From positions 1 through 11,720 of the forward strand of contig CALXSA010000041.1 of NCBI GenBank assembly GCA_944390995.1: DNA of 11,720 nt, given 5' to 3'. The notes under the pieces were generated by a model that was not told the DNA's origin, did not search any database, and saw only the letters and a program-made list of their open reading frames with translations. Position 1 is the stretch's first letter. The number at the start of each line of letters is the position of its first letter. The position numbers were made by a program, and so were the translations under genes. Source of the DNA: an uncultured Clostridia bacterium. GTDB taxonomy: Bacteria; Bacillota_A; Clostridia; TANB77; CAG-508. This document shows positions 1 through 5,904 of the stretch, piece by piece.

Positions 1-1339
1 TTTGTAAATCCTCTTAACCTTGAAGAACTTGCTATATTGTCTTTTCTTCTTCTGCTCCTGGGCAACAGCCTTATTTCCGTTTTGACTTAATTAAACTTCA
101 TATATACGGTTATATCAATGGCATACGTTCTTCAAGAAAACTTGCTGCTGAATGTTCTCGTAATATCGAACTCATGTGGCTTATTAATGGTATCTCTCCT
201 TCTAAGTCTTTAATCTCTGACTTCGTTAAAGTTAATGAAACTGCCATTCAAAACACTTTTAAGGAATTCGTACTTTTCCTTAAATTTGCCGGCTTTGTGG
301 ATAACAAAGCTATTGTTATCGATGGCACTAAAATCAGAGCACAAAATTCTCGCAATAAATACTATTCTATTAAAAAAATTGACAACACTATCGCATACTT
401 CAACTCTCAAATCGAACATTATACTGCTCTACTTAAGAAATCTGAAGAAGATACTAACTCTGCTTCTGATGTTGATACTAATTCAATTATTCCTATTAAA
501 GAGAAAATTGATAACTATCAGAAAAAAGTAGAACAATTTACTGAATTAAAAAAAACATGAAAGACCAGAAACTTTCTCAAATCACTCTCACTGACGTATG
601 ATGACTGCTCATTGTAACTCTGACATTTCCTACAACATGCAAACTGCTGTCGATGCTAAAAATTCTCTTATTGTTGCTACTGACGTTGTTAGTGATATTA
701 ACGATACCAATCAACTAGAAAATATGGTAGACAAAGCTGAGGAAACTCTTGGTTCTGTTGCTGATGCTACTATTGCTGATAAAGGTTACTTCAATTCCTC
801 TCAAATTGCCAATTGTGAAGCTAAAGGTACTGATGTCTATGTTAAACCAAGCAAATCTAAAAATGCTACTAACAACTCTGACTACTCTATTGATAAATTT
901 ACATACGATAAAAAACGTAATTTGTACATTTGTCCCGCCGGCAAGCACCTTACTTTTAAAAGAAACCTTTCGCGAAGGCTTAACAAAACTGATGCTGAAG
1001 CAACTGTTGTTGGCTACAAATATTTTTGTTCTGACTGTGCCGGTTGCCCTCATCTTCACCAATGCACCAATTCTGTTGATGGCAGAAGAATTACAAGAAA
1101 CGCTAATCAAGACATCTTAGACATAATTGAAAAACGTTTTGAAGAAAATTCTGAAATGTACACCATTAGAAAGTGCGTAGTTGAGCACCCTTTCGGTACT
1201 ATCAAACGCTCTCTAGGTTATACTTATTTTCTTCGTAGAGGACTTAGTGCTGTTAAAACAGAAGTAGCACTTATTTGTCTTGCCTATGATTTAAAAAGGC
1301 TGGTAAATATTTCCAATTTAAAAGAAATTACAAAAAAAT

Positions 1340-1357
1340 TAAGGGAATATTCCCTTA
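1340..1357. repeat. Perfect 18-bp palindrome inside the transposase 3' end
   Basis: TAAGGGAATATTCCCTTA is a perfect palindrome lying in the last part of the transposase frame, after the conserved AYDLKRLVNI block. It could be a cruciform or hairpin near the IS right end. Nothing ties it to a known function. Confidence 0.5.
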
Positions 1358-1399
1358 GTTTTCACTGTATTTTTTACATTTTTTTCCATTTTTTCAAAA

Positions 1400-1442
1400 A
1401 GAACATAAATTTATTTTCATATCAGAAAAATATTTATGTTCT
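1400..1442. repeat. Inverted repeat with 11-bp arms at the transposase end
   Basis: The arm AGAACATAAAT (1400-1410) and its exact reverse complement ATTTATGTTCT (1432-1442) flank a 21-base loop. The second arm ends just before the TAA stop of the transposase frame. It may be a weak transcript-end structure or an IS end signal. There is no T-run directly after it. Confidence 0.45.
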
Positions 1443-1465
1443 CTAAATTTATTTATCTATTTTAT

Positions 1466-1489
1466 GGCAACCTTATTGCCTATTTTTTT
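1466..1489 (+). terminator. Weak candidate terminator after the IS remnant
   Basis: GGCAA-CCTTA-TTGCC forms a short 5-bp hairpin followed by TATTTTTTT on the plus strand, which fits a weak intrinsic terminator for the transposase transcript. On the minus strand the same hairpin starts right at the stop codon of the small ORF at 1480-1545, but no T-run follows there. Confidence 0.4.
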
Positions 1490-1545
1490 GTTTCATTGGG
1501 CAAACTTTCTCTTACAACCATGCTGGTTTCAGCCTTTTTTCTCAT
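1480..1545 (-). CDS. Possible 21-residue small ORF with strong RBS and promoter
   Basis: On the minus strand an ATG at 1543-1545 opens a 21-codon frame starting MRKKAETSMVVR and ending NETKK, stop TAG. A strong Shine-Dalgarno GGGAGG (plus-strand 1552-1557) sits six bases upstream. A good sigma-A-like promoter (TTGAAA-17-TACAAT, 1590-1618) lies about 45 bases upstream, and three phased direct repeats follow further upstream. The peptide is charged and hydrophilic, with no membrane segment or signal. I do not recognise it. It could be a genuine small protein or leader peptide, or the 5' end of a gene whose remainder was replaced by the IS remnant to its left. The presence of promoter, RBS and ORF in proper order is seen in the sequence; expression is inferred. 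Confidence 0.35.
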   Translation of the reverse strand: MRKKAETSMVVRESLPNETKK

Positions 1546-1589
1546 TTTTTTCCTCCCTTGTAGCTTTTATATGTGCCATTTTCAATTTT

Positions 1590-1618
1590 ATTGTACCATC
1601 TTTGATTTTGGTTTTCAA
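1590..1618 (-). promoter_or_regulatory. Sigma-A-type promoter for the minus-strand small ORF
   Basis: Read on the minus strand, TTGAAA (plus 1613-1618) and TACAAT (plus 1590-1595) are separated by exactly 17 bases. Transcription would start near 1583 and run through the GGGAGG and ATG of the small ORF. Confidence 0.5.
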
Positions 1619-1643
1619 TAGTTTAATTAAAATGTCAAGAACT

Positions 1644-1674
1644 TGTAATATTTCTGTAATATTTTTGTAATATT
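1644..1674. repeat. Three TGTAATATT direct repeats with 11-bp period
   Basis: TGTAATATT occurs at 1644-1652, 1655-1663 and 1666-1674, exactly one helical turn apart, with spacers TC and TT. The array ends 25 bases upstream of the -35 box of the minus-strand promoter. That is a usual position for an activator that binds one face of the DNA. The protein is unknown. Confidence 0.6.
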
Positions 1675-1703
1675 CGAATTTGTTGTTTAATGTTCTAAGA
1701 AGT

Positions 1704-1724
1704 AGACCTGTCCCCAAAACGAAA
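1704..1724 (+). repeat. Dispersed repeat AGACCTGTCCCC, copy 1
   Basis: The 21 bases here, beginning AGACCTGTCCCCAAAACGAA, recur identically at 5870-5890 and with three mismatches at 5835-5855. All three point the same way, just upstream of plus-strand genes. They resemble the short extragenic repeats found around REP-type elements, but no transposase for them is in the window. Confidence 0.6.
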
Positions 1725-1746
1725 TTCTATTTTTTTACAAAAAGTA

Positions 1747-1775
1747 TTTCTTTTTTCTTTATTTTATAGTATAAT
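1747..1775 (+). promoter_or_regulatory. Candidate promoter for nfeD-SPFH
   Basis: TATAAT at 1770-1775 is a perfect -10 box. TTTCTT at 1747-1752 sits 17 bases upstream as a poor -35. It is the only good -10 between the IS remnant and the NfeD-like gene, about 60 bases before its start. Confidence 0.5.
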
Positions 1776-1837
1776 AGATATTGTTAGGGCTTTTGCTCAA
1801 ATCAAATGAGAACAATTAGAAAAAGATGGAGGTTAAT

Positions 1838-2296
1838 ATGTGGGTGTTTTGGTTAATTGCCGCAGGAGTATTTTTTATAATTGAAATGGCAACAATTGGC
1901 TTTTTAGTTTTTTGGCTTGGAATTGGTGCACTTCTTGCAATGGTTACAAGCTTTGTAACAGATAGTATAATAATTCAGTCTGTTGTATTTTTAGTAAGTT
2001 CTACTTTACTTTTGGTATTTACAAGACCTCTTGTGAATAAATTTATAAAGGTACCAAAAGAAGTGAAAACTAATGCTTATTCTATTATAGGTAAAAAAGG
2101 AATTGTTATTTCTAAAATAAACAACATTGAGGGAAATGGTCAGGTAAAAATAGACGGCGATGTTTGGTCAGCAAAGTCTGTTGATGATACTGATATTCCA
2201 AAGGATACAGAAATTGAAATAGTTGAAATTGATGGCGTAAAGGCTGTTGTCAAAAAGGTTTCTGATGTTCCAGAGTCTTCAGAAGCAACTATTTAA
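1838..2296 (+). CDS. NfeD-like membrane protein
   Basis: This is a short NfeD-family protein of 152 residues. Two or three hydrophobic segments (about residues 3-38 and 46-62) precede a soluble C-terminal part (about 78-140) with the spacing of an NfeD OB-fold, including IGKKGIVISKI, GQVKIDGDVWSAKS and IEIVEIDGVKAVVKK. The family partners with SPFH proteins in membrane microdomains; this truncated type lacks the serine-protease domain. The next gene, 64 bases on, is an SPFH protein, so the two are probably one operon. I chose the ATG at 1838 because GGAGG at 1828-1832 is five bases upstream. The ATG at 1826 overlaps that RBS and has none of its own. The exact physiological role is unknown; the family call is secure. 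Confidence 0.88.
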   Translation: MWVFWLIAAGVFFIIEMATIGFLVFWLGIGALLAMVTSFVTDSIIIQSVVFLVSSTLLLVFTRPLVNKFIKVPKEVKTNAYSIIGKKGIVISKINNIEGNGQVKIDGDVWSAKSVDDTDIPKDTEIEIVEIDGVKAVVKKVSDVPESSEATI

Positions 2297-2360
2297 AATA
2301 GTATAAGTAATAATTTTAGTTTTTAATTTTTAAAATAAATATATTTTTTAGGAGGATGTT

Positions 2361-3368
2361 ATGGCATTTTTAATTGTATTATTAATCATAATAGTAATAA
2401 TAGCATTTAAAACAATCAGAATTGTAAAACAATCAGAGGTTTATATTATTGAAAGACTTGGTAAGTTCTATAAATTAGCTGATGCTGGTCTTACAATAAT
2501 TGTTCCATTCTTTGACCATGTTCGTAGCATAGTAAGCTTGAAACAGCAAACAATGGACATTCCACCACAAGGTGTTATCACAAAGGATAACGTTACTATC
2601 ACAATAGACACAGTTGTGTTCTATAAAGTTACGGACCCAGCAAAAGCTGTGTATGAAATTCAAAGTTTGAAGAAAGGTATTGAATACCTAGCAATCACTA
2701 CAATACGTGATATTGTTGGTAAAATGGACCTTGACTCAACATTCAGTTCACGTGACGCAATAAACGATAAGTTAAGAGTATTGCTTGATGAAGCAACAGA
2801 CCAATGGGGTTGTAAAATAGACAGAGTTGAAATTAAAGATATTACACCTCCAGCAGACATCCGTGATGCGATGGAAAAACAGATGAACGCAGAGAGAAAT
2901 AAAAGAGCTTTAATTCTTCAAGCAGAAGGTGAAAGACAATCTGCAATCACTCTTGCCGAAGGTAAGAAAGAAGCTGCTATATTAGAGGCTGAGGCTGACA
3001 AAGAAGCTCAAATTAGAAGGGCTGCCGGTGAGGCCGAGGCAATTAAGAAAGTGGCTGAAGCTAAGGCTGCGGAAGTACATATGGTTTATGATGCTATCAT
3101 GAAAGCAAACCCAGACGATAAATTAGTTCAACTTAAGTCTTTGGAAACATTAAAAGAGGTCGCAAATGGAGAGGCAAACAAAATATTTCTTCCATTCGAA
3201 GCAACAGGTGCTCTATCAAGTTTAGGTGCAGCAGCTGAAATGTTTAAGAATGATAGAAAGAAACCTAGAAAAAGCCAAATTGTAGATACTAATACAAGTC
3301 CTAATACAGAAACTGTTCAAGCAAAGCCTATTGAGGACAACGGAAATAGTGTTACAATTCAAGAATAA
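2361..3368 (+). CDS. SPFH/band 7 (stomatin-like) membrane protein
   Basis: This 335-residue protein has an N-terminal membrane anchor (residues 2-16, strongly Ile/Leu/Val). The SPFH domain covers about 20-185 (IVKQSEVYIIERLGKF, IVPFFDHVRSIVSLKQQ, QWGCKIDRVEIKDITPP). An Ala/Glu/Lys-rich coiled coil follows at about 172-240, then LVQLKSLETLKEVANG and a hydrophilic, Thr/Asn-rich tail. Such proteins oligomerise at the membrane and, with NfeD proteins, organise microdomains. Closest types are stomatin/paraslipin (QmcA- or YbbK-like); HflK/HflC is less likely because there is one gene and an NfeD neighbour. The RBS is GGAGG at 2351-2355, five bases before the ATG. A terminator follows the stop, so the pair forms a two-gene unit. 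Confidence 0.92.
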   Translation: MAFLIVLLIIIVIIAFKTIRIVKQSEVYIIERLGKFYKLADAGLTIIVPFFDHVRSIVSLKQQTMDIPPQGVITKDNVTITIDTVVFYKVTDPAKAVYEIQSLKKGIEYLAITTIRDIVGKMDLDSTFSSRDAINDKLRVLLDEATDQWGCKIDRVEIKDITPPADIRDAMEKQMNAERNKRALILQAEGERQSAITLAEGKKEAAILEAEADKEAQIRRAAGEAEAIKKVAEAKAAEVHMVYDAIMKANPDDKLVQLKSLETLKEVANGEANKIFLPFEATGALSSLGAAAEMFKNDRKKPRKSQIVDTNTSPNTETVQAKPIEDNGNSVTIQE

Positions 3369-3376
3369 TATATTAC

Positions 3377-3414
3377 TGGACGAAATGCGCTAATACATTT
3401 CGTCCAATTTTTTT
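3377..3414 (+). terminator. Intrinsic terminator after the SPFH gene
   Basis: TGGACGAAATG (3377-3387) pairs perfectly with CATTTCGTCCA (3396-3406) around an 8-base loop. A run of seven Ts (3408-3414) follows. No comparable T-run exists on the other strand, so it serves the plus-strand operon. Confidence 0.9.
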
Positions 3415-3422
3415 GCAATTTT

Positions 3423-3433
3423 AGACGTGTCCC
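3423..3433 (+). repeat. Partial copy of the dispersed repeat (AGACGTGTCCC)
   Basis: AGACGTGTCCC matches the first eleven bases of the AGACCTGTCCC repeat with one change. It then diverges into TACTTGCAAG, whose ACTTGCAAGT is itself palindromic. It lies between the SPFH terminator and the 3' end of rarA. Confidence 0.35.
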
Positions 3434-3445
3434 TACTTGCAAGTT

Positions 3446-4681
3446 TTAAATCTCTCCAAGATATTTCGTTCCAACCATTTTATCTGGCAAATATTGTTGT
3501 TCTACCCAATGTCCCGGATAGTCATGTGGATACTTGTATCCTTCATGATATCCAAATTCTTTCATTCCTTCAGCAGGTGCATTTCTAATATGCATTGGTA
3601 TTTCTCCTGTGTCTTTATCTCGCACATCTGACAATGCCTTATCAATTGCCAAATATGATGCGTTTGACTTTTTCGCTAACGCTACATATATTGCCGCTTC
3701 CGAAAGAATTATCCTCGCCTCTGGCATTCCTACCATATTCACTGCTTGCATAGCGGATGTAGCTACTACTAATGCATTAGGGTCTGCTAGCCCCACATCT
3801 TCTGATGCACATATTACAATTCTTCTTGCAAGAAACATTGGGTCCTCTCCACCATCTATTGCTCTTGCTAAATAAAACACTGTGGCATCTGGGTCACTTC
3901 CCCTCATAGACTTGATGAATGCACTAATGTTGTCATAGTGGCTATCTCCATTTTTATCAAAAACCGCTTTTCTTCTTTGCACACATTCGGCAGCAATTTC
4001 GTCCGTTATGTGTATAAAACCATCTTGCTCAACATTGGTTGTAAGCACCGCTACCTCCAAGCCGTTGAGTGCTGTTCTAACATCACCATTTGACACTTCC
4101 GCAATTTTTCTTAAAGTACTATCTTCTATTTTTACATTAAAACTAGCTAAGCCCTCCTCTGATGTAAGCGTCCTTTTTAATACTTTGTATATGTCATCTT
4201 CCGTAAGAGGGTTAAGCCTGCAAATCATCGACCTTGAAATCAAAGCCTTGTTAACCTCAAAATATGGGTTTTCGGTTGTAGCTCCAATAAGTATTACAGT
4301 CCCGTTTTCCACATATGGCAACAACGCATCCTGTTGCAATTTATTAAATCTATGAATCTCATCTATAAACAATATGCATTTACCACTTGGGTTAAGGAGC
4401 AAATTCTGCGCTTCTTCTATCGCCTTTTTTATATCTCCAATTCCAGCTGTTACTGCATTAATTCTAGTAAATTTATATTTCGTTGTATTGCTTATAACCC
4501 TTGCAAGCGATGTTTTTCCACATCCTGGTGGTCCCCAAAGAATAATGCTAGAGAGCCTGTCTGCCTTTATTGTCCTGTACAATATTTTGTCCTTGCCTAA
4601 AATATGCTCTTGTCCAACATATTCATCCAAAGTCTTTGGCCTCATCCTATATGCCAAAGGTTGACTTAAATCCATACTCAT
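3446..4681 (-). CDS. rarA: Replication-associated recombination protein A (RarA/MgsA)
   Basis: RarA is an AAA+ ATPase of the RarA/MgsA/WRNIP1 family that acts at stalled replication forks and has clamp-loader-like features. Visible motifs are GPPGCGKTS (Walker A, residues 50-58), ILFIDEIHRFNKLQQDALLP (Walker B, from 103), GATTENP (sensor 1, 133-139) and SR at 149-150 as a likely arginine finger. The C-terminal half has the family's conserved RAIDGGEDPMFLARR, ASEDVGLADP and APAEGMKEFGYHEGYKYPHD. At 411 residues it has the usual length. AAGGG lies four bases before the ATG at 4681; the ATG two codons later is also possible. It is transcribed in the same direction as ruvA, with about 190 bases between them. 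Confidence 0.95.
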   Translation of the reverse strand: MSMDLSQPLAYRMRPKTLDEYVGQEHILGKDKILYRTIKADRLSSIILWGPPGCGKTSLARVISNTTKYKFTRINAVTAGIGDIKKAIEEAQNLLLNPSGKCILFIDEIHRFNKLQQDALLPYVENGTVILIGATTENPYFEVNKALISRSMICRLNPLTEDDIYKVLKRTLTSEEGLASFNVKIEDSTLRKIAEVSNGDVRTALNGLEVAVLTTNVEQDGFIHITDEIAAECVQRRKAVFDKNGDSHYDNISAFIKSMRGSDPDATVFYLARAIDGGEDPMFLARRIVICASEDVGLADPNALVVATSAMQAVNMVGMPEARIILSEAAIYVALAKKSNASYLAIDKALSDVRDKDTGEIPMHIRNAPAEGMKEFGYHEGYKYPHDYPGHWVEQQYLPDKMVGTKYLGEI

Positions 4682-4770
4682 TCAGCCCTTTCGTTTTAAT
4701 CTCCGTTCTAACAAATTTGCGTTCTAACAAAAATTTTATTTAATATCCTCTATAAATTCGTAATAATGCT

Positions 4771-4838
4771 AAAGGCTATATTCCCGCCGTCTCAAAATTC
4801 GTGAGAATTTTGATGTCGAAAGCAATTGTAGCCCTTTT
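4771..4838 (-). other. Nested stem-loop element between ruvA and rarA
   Basis: A perfect 9-bp hairpin, TCAAAATTC (4792-4800) with GAATTTTGA (4805-4813), has a 4-base loop. It is enclosed by a second possible stem, AAAGGCTA (4771-4778) against TAGCCCTTT (4829-4837), with one bulge. On the minus strand it falls just after the ruvA stop and upstream of rarA. It lacks a clear T-run, so a processing site, leader element or small repeat is as likely as a terminator. A separate direct repeat, GTTCTAACAAA, occurs nearby at 4705-4715 and 4721-4731. Confidence 0.4.
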
Positions 4839-4874
4839 AAACCACTCCTCTATAGATGCAAAATCAACTTTGCC

Positions 4875-5471
4875 TCACATTCCCAACTGTTTTAGCCCTT
4901 GCTTAATAATCTCCTCTGCAGTTAGACCTTCAGTATTTATTCTTGCTAGTGCCACATCTATATCGCGCCTTGCATACCCCAAAACCTGTAAAGCCTCTAT
5001 TGCATCCTTCGTATTGTCATTTGCTGGTACATATGTTGATGGTATTGTCTCTGTTTCAATCGCATCAACTGTTTTCATTTTATCCTTAAGCTCCAATATC
5101 ATTCTCTGAGCCGATTTAGCCCCTATGCCAGGTAAACTTTTAAGCTTTGATATATCCCCTGAAATTATTGCCAAAGCAAAACTTGAAGGAGAAATATTTG
5201 ACAAAATGTTTATTGCAGACTTTGCGCCAACTCCACTTACGCCTAAAAGTTGCTCAAACATTTTTAGCTCCTCATTTGAAAGGAAACCATAAAGGCTAAC
5301 ATCATCCTCCCTAACTCGCATGTATGTGAACACTTTCACATCTTTCCCGCTATCGCCTAGGTTATCTATTGAGTTTCTTGACATGAATACTTTGTATCCT
5401 ACTCCACCCACTTCAATTATTACACTATCTATATTTTTTGCTTCTAATTTTCCTTTTAAATATGAAATCAT
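4875..5471 (-). CDS. ruvA: Holliday junction branch migration protein RuvA
   Basis: RuvA binds four-way junctions as a tetramer and loads the RuvB motor. The 198-residue product begins MISYLKGKLEAKN and has the N-terminal OB-fold (about 1-62), the acidic pin REDD (Glu55, Asp56) and YGF. Helix-hairpin-helix motifs are VSGVGAKSAINIL (78-90) and LPGIGAKSAQRMI (113-125). The C-terminal RuvB-contact domain (about 152-198) contains ALQVLGYARRDIDVALAR. Length matches the family. The family start favours the ATG at 5471; the in-frame ATG at 5534 adds 21 residues unlike RuvA. The Shine-Dalgarno AAAGGAGA sits far upstream with a small hairpin in between. RuvB, usually the next gene, is absent here; rarA follows instead. 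Confidence 0.95.
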   Translation of the reverse strand: MISYLKGKLEAKNIDSVIIEVGGVGYKVFMSRNSIDNLGDSGKDVKVFTYMRVREDDVSLYGFLSNEELKMFEQLLGVSGVGAKSAINILSNISPSSFALAIISGDISKLKSLPGIGAKSAQRMILELKDKMKTVDAIETETIPSTYVPANDNTKDAIEALQVLGYARRDIDVALARINTEGLTAEEIIKQGLKQLGM

Positions 5472-5484
5472 ACTATCTATACCA

Positions 5485-5510
5485 CATAATCTTTTGATTA
5501 TGTCTCCTTT
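5485..5510 (-). promoter_or_regulatory. ruvA ribosome binding site separated from its ATG by a hairpin
   Basis: On the minus strand AAAGGAGA (plus 5503-5510) is followed directly by CATAATC-AAAA-GATTATG (plus 5485-5502), a perfect 7-bp hairpin. Thirteen bases later comes the ATG at 5471. Folding the hairpin would bring the RBS nearer to the start, and opening it would leave the start without a close RBS. The arrangement is visible; its effect on translation is inferred. Confidence 0.4.
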
Positions 5511-5577
5511 CTTTAGACTCAATCTTGCGTACATGTTGCTTTATTTATTTTCAGCATTTTATTCAATCGCATGTTAT

Positions 5578-5605
5578 ATTTTATCATAATTTCAAAAAAA
5601 TGCAA
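5578..5605 (-). promoter_or_regulatory. Candidate ruvA promoter
   Basis: On the minus strand TTGCAT (plus 5600-5605) and TAAAAT (plus 5578-5583) are 16 bases apart, placing transcription start about 100 bases before the ruvA ATG. It is a moderate match to sigma-A boxes. Confidence 0.4.
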
Positions 5606-5667
5606 TAGTTTTGCAAAATTTTGTTTGTATTGTTATGCGCCGTCAATTGATATTTTATTGTGTGTTT

Positions 5668-5737
5668 TCACAAAAGTCAAAGGACTTTTGTGAGATTTAT
5701 CACATTTTTCGAACGACTTTTGTGCAAAAGTTGCACA
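5668..5737. repeat. GACTTTTGTG stem-loop repeats in the ruvA-tcdA spacer
   Basis: The gap between ruvA and tcdA (5535-5904) holds no convincing gene. Within it, TCACAAAAGTC (5668-5678) pairs perfectly with GACTTTTGTGA (5683-5693) over a 4-base loop. A further GACTTTTGTG lies at 5715-5724 and overlaps a second hairpin, TGTGCA (5721-5726) with TGCACA (5732-5737). Neither is followed by a T-run that would make a normal terminator. Confidence 0.5.
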
Positions 5738-5767
5738 TTTTCTTGAGCAGATATATTTTCGTACCAC

Positions 5768-5796
5768 TTGCCTTTTACGTCAAAATGTTTTATATT
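5768..5796 (+). promoter_or_regulatory. Candidate tcdA promoter
   Basis: TTGCCT (5768-5773) and TATATT (5791-5796) are separated by 17 bases, about 110 bases upstream of tcdA. The boxes are good but not perfect sigma-A matches. Confidence 0.42.
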
Positions 5797-5834
5797 ATAT
5801 TAAGTTATGAAATGTATTTGGCCAAATGAATGGT

Positions 5835-5890
5835 AGATGTGTCCCAAAAACGAAATTTTTTTCGCTGTGAGACCTGTCCCCAAAACGAAA
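5835..5890 (+). repeat. Tandem pair of the AGACCTGTCCCC repeat before tcdA
   Basis: Copy 2 (5835-5855, AGATGTGTCCCAAAAACGAA) and copy 3 (5870-5890, AGACCTGTCCCCAAAACGAA) are 35 bases apart and match at 18 of 21 positions. Copy 3 is identical to the one at 1704-1724. Copy 3 ends five bases before the tcdA RBS, so the repeat is part of the likely tcdA 5' untranslated region. Confidence 0.6.
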
Positions 5891-5904
5891 AAATGGAGGT
5901 GCTT

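Larger units (their letters stand above)
1..1446 (+). pseudogene. IS1182-family transposase, 5'-truncated by the window and frameshifted three times
   Basis: This is the remnant of a DDE transposase (DUF772 N-terminal part plus DDE_Tnp_1_6-like catalytic part) that would move an insertion sequence. Family-like peptides lie in successive frames. Frame 1 reads VNPLNLEELA at about 4-33. Frame 3 reads APGQQPYFR, then IYGYINGIRSSRKL, NIELMWLING and IDGTKIRAQNS up to the TGA at 558-560. Frame 2 reads MKDQKLSQITLTD from 557. Frame 1 resumes at about 598 with MMTAHCNSDISYNMQTAVDA. The last part holds DKGYF (Asp at 778), a Cys cluster (CPAGKH, CSDCAGCPHLHQC) and VEHPFGTIKRSLGY (Glu at about 1183), typical of the family. 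Joining LTD to MMTAH suggests that about 10 bases, including the usual PDAR residues, were lost. The protein cannot be made in one piece, so the copy is inactive unless the breaks are sequencing errors. The start lies left of the window. Confidence 0.85.
1..1489 (+). mobile_element. Remnant of an IS1182-like insertion sequence
   Basis: The transposase remnant defines the element. The left end is outside the window. I could not find a terminal inverted repeat on the right because the partner end is missing, so the right boundary is only a guess, placed after the last hairpin downstream of the transposase stop. No target-site duplication can be tested here. Confidence 0.5.

Noticed and set aside
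1436..1670. Plus-strand hydrophobic frames after the IS remnant
   Set aside because: They are Phe/Leu-rich by virtue of T-rich DNA, have no RBS, and cover the minus-strand promoter.
1529..1717. 62-codon minus-strand frame overlapping the phased repeats
   Set aside because: It runs through the promoter and repeats, has no RBS at its ATG and no recognisable domain. The shorter frame at 1480-1545 has the proper RBS.
4705..4731. GTTCTAACAAA repeat as a LexA site for rarA
   Set aside because: The Firmicute LexA box needs GAAC-N4-GTTC. The arms here are direct, not inverted.
5611..5829. 72-codon plus-strand frame in the ruvA-tcdA gap
   Set aside because: It has no RBS, spans the stem-loop repeats, and its composition is that of translated T-rich spacer.
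5830..5904. Upstream in-frame ATG giving tcdA 25 extra residues
   Set aside because: The extension is made of the dispersed repeats, has no RBS, and is not part of the family N-terminus.
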